Source: Datura wrightii
Taxonomy: Eukaryota > Streptophyta > Magnoliopsida > Solanales > Solanaceae
Reading direction: 5' to 3'
Assembly (NCBI GenBank): GCA_035772735.1
Contig: JASDFA010000010.1
Location: 34,721,501-34,785,500 of the forward strand
Length of the DNA stretch: 64,000 nucleotides
The first letter of the stretch is position 1. Every line of letters starts with the position of its first letter. The position numbers and the translations under genes were made by a program. The notes below the pieces were generated by a model. It was not told the origin of the DNA. It worked only from the letters and a program-made list of their open reading frames with translations, and ran no database searches. Positions 1 to 11,691 of this stretch are shown piece after piece.

Positions 1-2
1 CC

Positions 3-3000
3 ACCTGGTCCAGCTTTTCAGGAGCTTTTCTGGATCATTATCTGACACGGGAGATTCGACAGGCCCGGGTAGACCAGTTCCTACATCTGGAGCAGGGGGC
101 CATGAGTGTTCGGGAACATTCCTTGCGGTTTGATTCTTTGGCTCGATATGCACCGGCCTTTGTTGATACAATGGCATCCAGAGTGCACCGTTTTATTATG
201 GGGTTAAATCCAGAATATGTTGAGACTTGTATTGCGGCCACACTGCGAGAGGAGATGGACATTGCTCGAATTCAGGCATTTGCCCAGAATATTGAGGGCA
301 TCAGACAGCGACATCGGGTGATCAGAAGGGTCAATCAGGAACAGCGTCGTCGGGACAGGCCAGTTGAGTTACAGAGGGAGGCCCGGGGAGGACCCAGGCC
401 ACGATTGGCAGACAGGCCGCCCAGGCCCCCGCCTCCGCCACAGTCACAGGGGGGTAGATTCAGCCGCAAGGGGCAGTCAGAGACTGGTAGAGGCTCGCAG
501 ATGGCAGATTCACCATTGCAGAGGAGGGCGGAGCAGAGTAGGTATACCCTACCACTTTGCCCTATATGCAGTCGATGCCATCCTGGAGCATGCAGGTATG
601 GTTCCACCACATGTTATATTTGTGGCCAAGAAGGCCATTTGATGAGAGATTGCCCAGCCAGAGGCCTAGAGGACCGAGATAGACAAGATAGGGCATCTGC
701 AGGGTCACGAGCCACAGCATCCTCGACTGGGCGCAGGCCCTCAGTTTCAGCAGGCAGGGGTCGGGGCAGATCAGGGGCCTCCAGTACAGGTGCGGGCCCA
801 AGCCGCACATATGCTTTACTAGGGAGGCAAGATTCGGAAGCGTCGCCTGATGTTGTGACAGGTATGCTAACTATCTGCTCACACCATGCTTATGTGTTGA
901 TTGATCCAGGGTCTACTTTGTCCTACATTACTCCATTTATGGCACGAAAGTTTAGTATTACACCAGAATTATTGCAGCAGCCCTTTTTAGTATCCACGCC
1001 CGTTGGTGACTCTATCACAGCGAGCTGAATCTACCGCGGGTGTACAGTAGAGGATGCTGACCGTCAGACCACAGTAGATCTGGTCGAGTTAGAAATGATA
1101 GACTTCGATGCCATAATGGGTATGGACTGGTTAGTACCGTGTTTTGCCAATGTTGAATGTTGGACCAAGACGGTCCGATTCCACTTCCCAGGAGAAGCAT
1201 TGCGGGAGTGGAAGGGCAGCACCGCTACGCCAAAAGGTAGGTTTATTTCCTACCTTCAGGCGAGAAAGTTGATATCTAAGGGATGTATTTACCATCTGGT
1301 CAGAGTTCAGGATGTCCAAGCAGAATCTCCGACAATCCAGTCTATTCCAGTGGTGAATGAATTCCCTGATGTATTCCCAGATGAGTTACCTGGTATTCCC
1401 CCAGAAAGGAAAATAGACTTTGCTATTGACTTGTTACCAGGTACTCAGCCGATATCAATTCCTCCCTATCGTATGGCTCCTGCAGAACTCAGAGGATTAA
1501 AAGAGCAGTTGAAAGATTTATTGGATAAAGGTTTTATCAGGCCGAGTACTTCACCGTGGGGTGCGCCAGTTTTATTTGTGAGAAAGAAAGATGGCTCGCT
1601 CCGAATGTGCATAGATTACCGGCAATTAAACAAAGTTACAGTAAAGAACAAGTACCCGCTCCCCAGAATTGACGACTTATTTGATCAGTTGCAGGGAGCC
1701 AGATACTTTTCTAAGATTGACTTGCAGTCCGGATATCACCAGGTCCGAGTACGTGAGAGAGATATTCCTAAGACAGCGTTCAGGACCCGATATGGGCATT
1801 TTGAATTTCTAGTTATGTCCTTCGGGTTAACGAATGCCCCGGCAGTCTTTATGGACCTGATGAATAGTATTTTCAGACCTTTCCTGGACTTGTTGGTGAT
1901 AGTATTCATTGATGACATTCTGGTGTATTCTCGCTCTGAAGCAGATCACCAGACTCATTTGCGGACAGTGCTCCAGATTCTCAGGGACCGTCAACTGTAT
2001 GCTAAATTTTCTAAGTGTGAATTTTGGCTTAACTCAGTGGCCTTTTTAGGGCATATCGTCTCATATGCTGGTATACAGGTAGACAAGTAGAAAATAGAAG
2101 CAGTTAAGTCATGGCCTAGGCCTACCACTCTGACTGAAGTTCGTAGCTTCCTGGGGTTGGCAGGATATTACAGAAGGTTCGTTGAAGGGTTCACGACCAT
2201 TGCGGCACCTCTAACCAAATTGACACAGAAAGCAGCAAAGTTTCAATGGACAGAGGCATGCAAGCAGAGCTTCCAGGAACTGAAAGACAGATTAACCTCC
2301 GCTCCAGTGTTAGCATTGCCGGAAGGCACAGAAGGTTATTCAGTCTATTGCGACGCGTCAGGTGTCGGGTTAGGTTGTGTGTTGATGCAGCATGGTAGAG
2401 TAATTGCATATGCTTCCAGACAGCTGAGGAAACACGAAAAGAATTACCCTACCCACGACTTGGAATTGTCCGCAGTAATCCACGCCTTAAAGATGTGGAG
2501 GCATTACCTGTACGGCATCCATGTTGATATTTACACAGATCATAAGAGCTTACAGTACATTTTCACTCAGAGGGAGTTGAATCTACGGCAACGCCGCTGG
2601 TTGGAGCTGTTAAAAGATTATGATGTGAATATTCTATACCACCCCGAAAGAGCTAATGTTGTAGCAGATGCCCTGAGCCATAAGTCAATGGGGAGTTTGG
2701 CGTATTTGCGACCTGAGAAGCGGAAGTTAGCCAAAGAAATTCATCAGTTAGCTGGCTTAGCCGTTCGAGTAATGGAAACAGAAAGTAATAGAGTAGTAAT
2801 TCAGAATTCTGCTGTGTCATCATTAGTTACAGAAGTAAAAGAACGACAGTACGAGGATCCTGATTTAGTCCAACTCAGAGATAGAATTCAGAGAGGTAAG
2901 GAGTCAAATTTTCAGATAACTGAGGCTGGTGTGCTACACTGTAAGGGCCGCCTCTGTGTCCCGAATGTTGCAGGGCTTCGCAGGCGGATCATGCATGAGG

Positions 3001-4253
3001 TACATTACGCTCGCTATTCCCTTCATCCAGGAGTGACCAAGATGTACCACAACATTAGAGACATTTACTGGTGGCCAGGTATGAAAGCTGAGATCGCTGA
3101 ATTTGTATCTAGATGTTCTAACTGTCAGCAGGTGAAAGCAGAGCACCAGAAGCCAGGCGATTTGACGCAAGATATAACGGTGCCTACGTGGAAATGGGAA
3201 ACGATAAACATGGATTTTGTAACAGGGTTACCCCGTACCAGATGCAGAAATGATTCCATTTGGGTAATAGTTGACAGGCTAACAAAATTAGCTCATTTCC
3301 TGCCAATGAAGGCTACCTTCTCGGCTGAGGATTATGCCGAATTATATATCAGAGAAATAGTTAGATTACATGGAGTGCCAGTATCCATTATCTTAGATAG
3401 GGGAGCACAATTCACAGCTAGATTCTGGCAATCGTTTCAGAAAGGTTTGGGAACGCAGATTAACTTGAGCACAGCATTCCATCCTCAGACAGATGGGCAG
3501 GCTGAACGTACAATTCAGACGCTCGAATATATGTTGCGAGCGTGTGTGCTAGATTTTGGGGGTAGCTGGGATGAGCATCTTTCGTTGATTGAATTTGCTT
3601 ATAATAACAGTTATCATTCAGCTATTCAGATGGCGCCTTTCGAGGCATTATACGGGCGAAAATGTAGGTCGCCGGTGGGCTGGTTTGAAGTGGGGGAATC
3701 AGCATTGGTTGGCCCATACATTGTTCGGCAGTCAGAGGAAAAGATAAAGCTTATTCGAGAACGTTTACGGACTGCTCAGAGCCGCCAAAAGTCTTATGCA
3801 GATATGCAGCGCAGAAATCTAGAATTTGCGGTAAATGACTGGGTATATCTGAAAGTATCTCCGATGAAAGGGGTAATGAGATTCAGCAAGAAAGGCAAGC
3901 TTAGCACGAGATTCATTGGGCCATATCAGATTCAGCGAAGAATAGGCTGAGTTGCATACGAATTGAACTTGCCTCCAGAGTTAGCATCTGTTCACCCAGT
4001 ATTCCATGTCTCTATGTTAAGAAAGTTCGTAGGGGACCCTTCTACAGTAGTTCCAGTTCAGGATGTCCAGGTCACAGAGGAATTAGCATATGAAGAGGTT
4101 CCCGTAGCTATCTCAGACAGACAGATTCGCAGGTTGAGGACTAAAGATGTTGCATCTATCAAAGTATTGTGGCGTAACAGGAACCGGGAAGAAATGACGT
4201 GGGAAGCTGAAGAATATATGAAAGCCAGATACCCTCACCTATTTCAGGCCTAG
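3..4253 (+). pseudogene. Element A gag-pol polyprotein (Tekay-like chromovirus), three in-frame stops
   Basis: This is one reading frame from the window edge to 4253, about 1417 codons, broken only by TGA at 1026, TAG at 2088 and TGA at 3948. Seen in order, numbering from nt 3: Gag ending in a CX2CX4HX4C knuckle (residues 204-217, CYICGQEGHLMRDC); aspartic protease with DPGST (301); reverse transcriptase with FIDD (635-638); RNase H with CDAS (about 783); integrase with HHCC zinc finger (His 1008; CSNC near 1038-1041) and catalytic D1071, D1132, E1168, the last two separated by 35 residues; then a C-terminal chromodomain-like tail ending near PHLF. These functions copy the RNA into DNA and insert it, with the chromodomain expected to steer integration to heterochromatin. 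The Gag start lies outside the window. No frameshift is needed between gag and pol. The three stops make this copy inactive. Confidence in family is high; the Tekay/Del clade is inferred from the chromodomain and long LTR. Confidence 0.93.
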
Positions 4254-4480
4254 TCAGGCGACAGGTATGTCCGTATTATTACTTATGCAGTACCTTATAG
4301 TTGTATGTGTGTGAATGAGAAAGATTGATACTTAGTTATCCAGTGGATCCTAAAATATTACGTACAATGCCGGTGTTGGACTTTTCTGCATTTCAGGTTT
4401 TTGCTATAGTCCATATTTTAGGGGAAACTCTGCCGAAATATTTCTAGAAAGTAAGTAAGTAGTCCTCTAGATAACAGTGT

Positions 4481-4498
4481 ACATTCGAGGACGAATGT
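4481..4498 (+). other. Hairpin just upstream of the polypurine tract (element A)
   Basis: ACATTCGAGGACGAATGT folds as a 7-bp perfect stem closed by an AGGA loop. It ends 16 nt before the 3' LTR. Copies with the same geometry occur in B, C, E, I and K. Confidence 0.75.
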
Positions 4499-4502
4499 TC
4501 TT

Positions 4503-4514
4503 AAGGCGGGAGAA
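4503..4514 (+). promoter_or_regulatory. Polypurine tract, plus-strand primer (element A)
   Basis: The purine-rich stretch aaggcgggagaa lies directly before the LTR 5' TG. This is the expected place for the RNase H-resistant primer of plus-strand DNA synthesis. Confidence 0.8.
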
Positions 4515-4621
4515 TGTTATACCCCATAGAATTCCCGGCACCTAGATGACCTATTCGCACATTGGTTAAGCATATTTGAAGGCCATACGTGCTGGAGAAA
4601 GGCCCGGGAAAAGATCAGACG

Positions 4622-4748
4622 AGAAACCTGTCGAACCATCGCGGAAGGAGCCGAGGCAGAGCCCCTCCGCCATGGTAGAGTGTCACGGAGGAGGGGCCTC
4701 CGCGTTGGCTCCGTGACACGTTGGCCTTGTCCAGGCCCAAGTATATAA
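4622..4748 (+). promoter_or_regulatory. LTR promoter module plus TATA box (element A)
   Basis: An inverted repeat built around gtgtcacggag and ctccgtgacac (about 4680-4723) sits roughly 19 bp upstream of tatataa (4742-4748). The same module occurs upstream of the TATA boxes of the Athila-like elements C, G, I and K. A role in transcription is inferred from position only. Confidence 0.6.
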
Positions 4749-6737
4749 AGCCCCACTTTGATTTTAAATGATAAAAACATTTATAAACTTCCAGAAAACA
4801 GAGCAAACAAGCAGAGGGAGAAAAGGAACGAAGGAGATAATATAATTTTCGACCGATTACGCTGCTAAACGTTGTCTAAACTCAGATTAACTCCAGATAC
4901 CGAGGTATTTGGCAGCAGAGAGCATTCCTACGGATTCAGTTTTGCAAAATACGGCCGACGAATCGTCGAGCCACCGAGCTAAGGTAAGTGGAATTGCTCT
5001 AAATTAGTGTCTATGTGTTCCTAGCTTTGAAGTGAATATTTCTCCCTTCTAGACCGCTGAAAAATAGCGAGTTTTCGATCGTCTTTCGATAAGCCTAAGT
5101 TTAGGCTATAAACTATATCGAAAGTGACGTTGCCTATTAAAGTAAAGTTGTATTTAGTATTAATTGACATAATTATGAATGCAGTTGGGAGAAAATAGTT
5201 GAAGTGCTGGCCGAGTCTCGTTCGACAGACGAATAGTTCAAGGATAAGGTATGTAAAGTTATTCTTTCGGCAAGCCAGGAAGTATAGCTTAGAAACTAAA
5301 TAGAATAAAGGCTATTAACCGATACCCAGCGTACAGGAATGATTTTAGTATAATTTCCAGCAAGCATGCTAGTATATTAATTACGTATCATGCGATAATC
5401 AGAATAGTAGATAATCAGGCAATACGTATTACATCTGTTGAGATTGTACCCAGTAGTAGGTGGTACATTTTATGTTATTGAGCTATATCCAGATATAATC
5501 AGATAGACAGATAAAGGCCAGGTAGCAGTTAGTCCAGCAATCAGGAATAGTGTAACACAGAATATAGTTTAGTTACTTAATACAAACTGGCCTTGAGATA
5601 CAAGAAGAGAATATGGTTAGTATTTTGCATTGAGCATGCTTGCTGTGTATGTGTTTTGTATGTTGAGACTTGTTGTGGCATATGGGCACCCTTTAGCATC
5701 CCCACCGCCCCTGGGTTATAGCTGTGTCGATACCAGATTCCGATACCGCCACCAGCTGGGCGATGCCGTCCAACTAAAGGACGATGATGGCTGACCACCA
5801 TGATAATACGGTCCAGACCACCCTGCTTGCAGGGGCAGTTCAGTTTACTCTGCGCAGAGCTAGCACACCCTGTTTACAGGGGCAGACCACTCTGTGTGCA
5901 CACCTGTGCCCAGAGGCAGGAGTCTTCGGACTTAGACACAGTTTATTGTCAGAGGCCAAGGCCTGAGCTACGTACCCAAGGGGGCCGGTAGGAGGAGCTC
6001 ACAGTTATCAGATGAGTGGAGTGACTTGTTTTTGGTTGGTTTAGACCCGGGTAGGGGTAAATAGATTGCTTGCTTGGTTGGCACCTTCCGGCTTATGGGG
6101 GTCGGTCAGGTATTGTGTGTATTATTATATATATTGATATGTGCTAGTAGATACTGATAGACAGAAGGACGACGCGTCTTCAGGTACGCTCAGTTAGTTA
6201 CAGAATGTATAAACTCTCCCCAGTTATCCTCAGCTAGATAGACTCAGCTATTTCTTGCTTAAATGTCATGTTATTATGCTATTCATTTCAGTTGCATATT
6301 TCAGTTTGCTTTACATGCTCAGTACCTGTGGTACTGACGCCCAGCGGGGCGCTGTATTGCTTGCCTACAGGTACTCACGGACGAGGAGCCGATCCCTCGT
6401 GATTCCAGCCAACCAATGAGTCATCAGCTCCTGTCATCCAGAGTCTGATTCCCGGAGGTGTAGCTCCTTTTCTTTTGTTGTGCAGTATGGGTAGGTCGGG
6501 GCCCTGTCCCGATCATTTCTATTAATTTTCTTACAGTATTCGTAGAGGCTTCCAGTCTGTATATATTCCCTGTGGTTACTTGAGCCGGTCGTGTGGGGCC
6601 GTGCGGACTGTTGTAGATGTGTAGTATTTCAGTTTATGGTGGCCGTGTGGGGCCTTAGTTTGACAGTAGGCGTGACCTTGCCGATCACGTAGTTTTACAG
6701 CAGTCTTGTGTTGAGTTACAGATAACTAGACAGCATG

Positions 6738-7231
6738 GTGGCCTTGTCGGCCCGCATAGGTTCCTTGTTATAAGTCTGTTTCTGGTTAGCTGTTGTTGCA
6801 GGTACAGATGGCTACAGGCCAGTTGGCCGGAGGCTATATTTACAGCCGTTATATAGCCGATTTATTTCTTGAAATAGAGCCAAAGTCAGCCAAAGCACCA
6901 GATGTGCTCAGGCTGGACCATTTAGCAGTCTAGAGTCTAGCAGGCACCAGGTGCCCGTCATACCCCCCAAGGTGGGGTGTGACAGTGGCCTTGTCGGCCC
7001 GCATAGGATTCCCTAAAATGATATGTTTCTGGCCAGCTGTCAGTACAGGTACAGGAGGCTATAGGCCAATGGGCCGGGGGCTGTGTTTACAACCGTTATA
7101 TAGCCCTTTGTTTCCAGAAATGTGAGTTAGAGCCAGCCAGGCACCAGATGTGCCCAGGCTTAGCAGTCCAGCAGTACAGGTCCTAATAGGGCACCAGGTG
7201 CTAGTCATACCCCCCAAGGCGGGGTGTGACA
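6738..7231 (+). repeat. Tandem duplication of the LTR 3' tail
   Basis: Two diverged direct copies, 6738-6984 and 6985-7231, both begin gtggccttgtcggcccgc and both end with a cataccccccaagg..ggggtgtgaca motif. By eye they differ by many substitutions and small indels, so the duplication is not recent. Either the LTR carries a tandem end repeat, or a second truncated LTR abuts the first. Confidence 0.85.
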
Positions 7232-7954
7232 CGTTATGGATTTTAAAGGTAGTTAGGATGATCATTTTCCCTTGATCGAGTTTGCTTATAATAACAGTTA
7301 CCACTCCAATATCTAGATGGAACTGTTCGAGGCTCTTTACGGGCGGAGGTGTAGATCTCCCATGGATGGTTCGAGGTTGGTGAGGCAGCTATGATAGGCC
7401 CAGATTCGGTTCAGGAGGCGATGGTGAAGTTTCAATTGATGCGGGACCGGTTGAAAACTGCTTAGAGTCGTCAGAAATCATATGCTAATGCGAGGAGAAG
7501 AGATTTGTAGTTTGGTGTGGACGACTGGGTATTTCTAAAGGTATCTCCCATGAAGGGAGTCATGCGGTTCGAAAAGAAAGGTAAACTCAGTCCCCACTAT
7601 GTTGGCCCCTATCGGGTTATAAGGAGAGTTGGTAAGGTGGCATATGAGTTTGACTTGCTATCTGAGCTATCTTTGGTTCATCCCGCCTTTCATGTGTCAC
7701 TTTTGAAGAAGTTCTTGGGTGATCCAACCTTGGTAGTTCCAGTAGATAGCATTGGAGTGAAGGACAACCTCAGTTATGAAGAAATTCCTATAGAAGTCTA
7801 AGATCGTCAAGTCCGTAAGCTAAGGAACAAATAAGTAGCTTCAGTTAAAGTATTATGGAGGAATCAACATGTTGAGGGAGCTACGTGGGAAGCCGAAGCG
7901 AATATGAAGGATAAATACCCACATTTGTTCTCTACCGGCTCAATTCCGACTTGA
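7232..7954 (+). pseudogene. Element B integrase C-terminal half and chromodomain, decayed
   Basis: The sequence picks up inside the integrase core just after the LTR of A, with a recognisable EFAYNNSYHS motif. It continues through the segment with KGKLSPHYVGPYRV, the HPAFHVSLLKKFLGDPTLVVP block and the chromodomain-like tail ending PHLF. The best-preserved part is 7517-7801. Several stops and at least one frameshift (near 7365) break it, and some stops do not look like simple C-to-T changes. The upstream part of B should lie to the left of A, outside the window. This arrangement shows that A was inserted into the integrase of the older element B. Confidence 0.88.
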
Positions 7955-8190
7955 GGTATCAGCTTTTCCCTATGACTCTAATTAGTTTTCATGTTCAGTT
8001 TATGTGTGCAAGTTTCTTTTGTGTACGAATGCATATGTGAAGCATGAGATCAGTTCAGCTATGTGGTTTGATTCGGAGGTAGTCATTAAGTTTCGGTTGA
8101 AATGATCAGTATATAGCTATGATGAATTGTATGTTTTGTTTGTTGCTCGTTTCCTACATTCAAGGATGAATGTTCCCTAGGTGGAGATAT
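7955..8190 (+). other. Element B 3' untranslated region with hairpin and polypurine tract
   Basis: This noncoding gap runs between the pol stop and the LTR. It contains the hairpin ACATTCAAGGATGAATGT at 8156-8173 (7-bp stem, AGGA loop) and a purine-rich segment (gtggagatat) immediately before the LTR. Compared with element A, the base pair closing the loop is A-T instead of G-C, so both sides changed together. Confidence 0.7.
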
Positions 8191-10477
8191 TGTAATACCC
8201 TGAAAAGGCCTAAGAATAGACCTGGGAGTTAAAATTAAAAAGTGTAGAAAACTGGTGAAAATATCACAGGACGGACGACCCTACGACTCGTGGTAGGATA
8301 CCACGAGTCATCATATGCAGTCGTGGTTTGGGAAGTCAGGGAATCAGAGGAAACAACGGATGGTACAATGACCCGTTGTCAGGAACAACGAGCCGTTGTC
8401 ACCAGTCGTTGGGAGGTTTGGACTTAGGCTGAGGAGGAAGCAACGGGCCATCCCACGATCCATGGTGAGAGACAACGACCCATTTTTTCAAGTCGTTACT
8501 GGTTGGCTGAAGTTTCCAGTGCATTCAATGGATGGAAACCATGACTCGTTGGAAGTCACAACGAGTAGTGATGAGGGTCGTGGAAAAGGGGATTCAGTTT
8601 GGTCAAGGAGTTGACGACGGTTGATTCAACGACCCGTGGTTTTAAGTAACGACTCATCCTGACGAGTTGTGGGAAGGGATATGACATAATCGACGACTCA
8701 ATACCATGAGTCATTGTATGTTTCCATGACCCATTGGGTCGGCCATTGGTTTGTCCAGGACAGTTTTCAGGAAAATTATTTTAAGGGTATTTTCAACGTT
8801 TCCTCATTATTAGCCCCTAAATTACATCTTTTTGGATATTTTCTGAGTATGATAAAATGAGTTAAGTCATTTAGACGTGTCCATTCTCATGCAAGGATTC
8901 TAGAGAGGTTTTTGGAAGATTCAAGGCCTTCTTCTCCAAAATTTTCTTAAATTTCTTTATGGGTGTTCAAGGAACTTCGAGTCTCTCCATTCCTAGGTAT
9001 GTAGGAATTCTTCCTCACCCATGCCCAATTTCGATTAAAGTCATAAATTCTCCTACTCAAATTCCATGGCGTTTTACCCAAAGCATGTCAATGTAATTTC
9101 TCCTTATGGATATGTTTTAATTGAGTTTTATTTATTGAAATATGCAAGTTGGGCAGGTTTAGTATTATTTTCGTCAAAAATAATGTTTCAATCTTTTTAA
9201 GTCTAACTTGCCCATTCGCTGAAGTTCATGAAAATTATGATTTATGATGAATATTCATTATTTTAAGTTTCTTGATTATGAAAATGCATGAATCCAAGTT
9301 AACCATGTTTATGAGCATATTTTGAAAGAATTGAGTATAATGAAGCACTGGGAAATGCCCACATGATGAAGAATGATGTATGATTTATGAAACGAATTTC
9401 ATGATTTATCGATTTATGATGTTGGCCGATAAAAAGGGCCTTGATTCTTGGAAAAGAATGTTTTAAAAGGGATCAATGATGATAATGTTATATCTTCGCC
9501 AATGAATTTTTATGCATGATGTTAATGATTTTTGGGAGCCGTGTCTAGCACCTGTACGCATGTTTTTAGGAACCGTGTATAGCACCGAGCATCCCGGCAT
9601 TCAAAGGACTACGCCGGTGACTCATAACCACGTGCCACCGTGGGTTGTAAATGTTATGATGTTGTGATAATGATCCCCTCAAATGTGATATCACGCCTTA
9701 TGCACGACTCTCTCCTGGGAAGCCAGGGTCGACTCTGCCCACTTGAGTGAGATAGTGGGGCATCATGAAAGGCTCTACCATGATGGTATCGTTTCTAACG
9801 GTTCCTCCCATTGTTCTGCATGTTTTTATTCATTGTTATGTTTATGTTATTTGGCTCAAGTTATATTTTGATAAGGCTACTTACGATTATGATAATTAAT
9901 GATTATGAATGATTTGGAAGTCTTAAGTCCTACGTAATATTACGAAGATTTTGATGCAAGCATGATTTCCTCCTCCTATGTCTATTTATGAGTTTTACTT
10001 TAATTTTAAAACATCTGTTTTACTTACCTTGCATACTTAGTACATTCTACATACTAACTGCATATTTTTTATGCTATATTGTTTCATAATACAGGGACTG
10101 AATCTCAGGCTTAACCTCATCTTTAGTCCACCCCAACCTACGATATCAGCTTATTGGTAAGTCCTCATGTTCCGAGGGCTGTTTGATATAATTCCATGTT
10201 TTTTATGTTTCAGTACTAGTCGGGTTAGTTGGGGATGTTGTCCCATCAACCCATCTTATGTTTTAGAGACTTTCGGACAAGTATGTAACCTTCAACTGTG
10301 TAAACATTTGGTATTTCTTGATGCTATGTTATGATTACTTTTTTGCTATATCCTTATGATTTTCGTTCCGCTAATTTGAATGAGAATATTTGTATGCATG
10401 ATCCATGGGTCGACTTGGGGTCCTTCGGGGTCCCTTGTCCCGTGTCTACAATCAAGGTATACGTTCAGGTGGTGACA
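8191..10477 (+). repeat. 3' LTR of element B (2.3-kb Tekay-like family)
   Basis: It begins TGTAATACCCTG after the polypurine tract and ends GGTGGTGACA. The ends match the LTRs S, F, H and J, which belong to the same broad family. An array of short repeats with cgactcgtgg/ccacgagtc cores fills 8274-8760. A duplicated short motif (accgtgt..tagcacc) lies near 9540-9590. No coding potential is seen. Confidence 0.85.
8274..8760 (+). repeat. Array of palindromic 'cgactcgtgg' units in the LTR of B
   Basis: About ten imperfect copies of acgactcgtgg / ccacgagtcgt and variants such as acgacccgttg occur in both orientations within 490 bp. Equivalent arrays sit at 25080-25410 (S), 34680-34730 plus 36570-36720 (F) and 40160-40610 (H). 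A role as a promoter or protein-binding array is an inference. Confidence 0.6.
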
Positions 10478-10622
10478 AGGCTCCTATTGCTAAAGGCCAT
10501 GTTCCTAAATGTGCACATCCTTACCCCAGTGGTTGATGAAAAAGAAAGAGGACAATTAGTTCAAAAAGTTTGTTAACATGTTCAGCAAATTGTCTTTGAA
10601 TATCTTGTTGGTGGATGCTTGA
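10478..10622. other. Unassigned flank between B and D
   Basis: These 145 bp lie between the end of B's LTR and the inferred start of D's LTR. I recognise no gene or element. The last five bases (cttga) would be one side of D's target duplication. Confidence 0.5.
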
Positions 10623-10638
10623 TGTAGGGCGTACTTAC

Positions 10639-11552
10639 TGATCTTGGGCAGAATTGCATGCCCAAGTGATACTCAAATGCTTCGTTTCTACTTGTTTATC
10701 TATTGTTATGTGTACATTATCATGTGATTTTTAGTTAAATGTGAATTTATACTAACCAACATGATTAGTGTTGTTTTGCAGGTAAAAGGAAATTTTGGAA
10801 GCTAATATATATGTTTGTGAAGTGCGGGAATGGACTTGGAAACAAGGAGTGGAAGTTGATAAGGGAAAGCAGCAAAAATAAGGGCCTCGCGATGGCACCG
10901 TGTCACACTAACATCGCGGAGGCATTCTGGTTTGAATGAATTAATTATGTCAAAATCCAGTGGAGGTTTGCGTTACCTCTGTGGCACGGAGGTAGTGCTC
11001 TATGATGCACTCCGTGTCACGTTGAGTGTGATTACCTGGAACCTCAAGTTCCAATGAAGGTGCACGATAGCACCGTGGCACGGAGGCAAGGCTCCACAAT
11101 GCAAGCCATGCCACGTTGAGGTGCAATTACTTGGGAGCCGATTTCCAGTGAGGGTCCGCGATACCCCCATGGCACGAAGGGAGTGCTCCGCGATACACTC
11201 CATGCCACGTTGCTTGTTATTCCGGGAAAAATTCTCAATAGTATAAATAGCACACTTAGGTTTTATTTTAAACATTCTTACATGGTTGAGCAAGAACGTG
11301 GGTTACAGGTAGTTAAGAGGACGAAAATTCTAGGGTTATTCTCTTCCTCTTTCTCTTTAATTTCAATTGCTTGTATGAATTCATAGAGATATCTCTTTAT
11401 TTGGTTGTCTGCATTCATAGAGATATCGTTCACTGACGCTTAAGTTAATTAATACCTTATTTCAGTCCCTGTGGGATCGATACTTGGCTTGAAATAAGCC
11501 TCTTTACTACTTGTTCGACCACGTGCACTTGCGTGTAGTTTTCACCCAAACT
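10639..11552 (+). repeat. 5' LTR of element C, with internal deletion
   Basis: It starts TGATCTTGGGCAG and ends near cacccaaact; the final CA appears mutated when compared with the 3' LTR end (cacctgaaca). Promoter modules span 10881-11212, with TATA (tataaat) at 11242-11248. Relative to the 3' LTR, about 640 bp are missing at about 11381-11394. A 14-bp repeat, ttcatagagatatc, occurs at that junction and again at 11414-11427. Confidence 0.85.
10881..11248 (+). promoter_or_regulatory. Palindromic modules and TATA box in the 5' LTR of C
   Basis: Three to four diverged inverted units of the type ccgtggcacggagg..gctccgcgat..ccgtgtcacgttg occupy 10881-11212. They are followed about 30 bp later by gtataaatag (TATA 11242-11248). 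The equivalent array in the 3' LTR is at about 21612-21945. Confidence 0.65.
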
Positions 11553-11558
11553 AGTTTT

Positions 11559-11576
11559 TGGCGCCGTTGCCGGGGA
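11559..11576 (+). promoter_or_regulatory. Primer binding site, Asp-tRNA (element C)
   Basis: tggcgccgttgccgggga lies a few bases after the 5' LTR. It is complementary to the 3' end of plant tRNA-Asp including CCA, which is the primer used by Athila-type elements. Confidence 0.92.
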
Positions 11577-11691
11577 CTGGCAATTGGTAATTTAATTTTC
11601 TTAGTATTAGTTTACAAATTCTATATAAGTGTTGACAACTTGATCTTAGCGTTTCTCTTGTAGATATTGAATTCTTCTGAACGCTAGCAAG

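Larger units (their letters stand above)
4515..7231 (+). repeat. 3' LTR of element A, with duplicated tail
   Basis: The LTR begins TGTTATACCCC right after the polypurine tract and ends in GTGTGACA. It holds a palindromic promoter module (4622-4723) and a TATA box (tatataa, 4742-4748). Two LTR-type ends are present, at 6984 and 7231, because the last 247 bp are repeated in tandem. Degraded integrase of B starts at 7232, so the inserted DNA ends at 7231. Between about 5818 and 5885 there is a short direct repeat of the type accctg..caggggcag. The short reading frames inside the LTR show no protein resemblance I recognise. The matching 5' LTR lies outside the window. Confidence 0.88.

Noticed and set aside
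8274..8760. CRISPR-like array, because of many short palindromic repeats
   Set aside because: Units vary in sequence, spacing and orientation, have no constant spacers or cas genes, and sit in a plant LTR.
10478..10622. Host gene exon between B and D
   Set aside because: Only 145 bp, no convincing reading frame or splice signals, no recognisable product.
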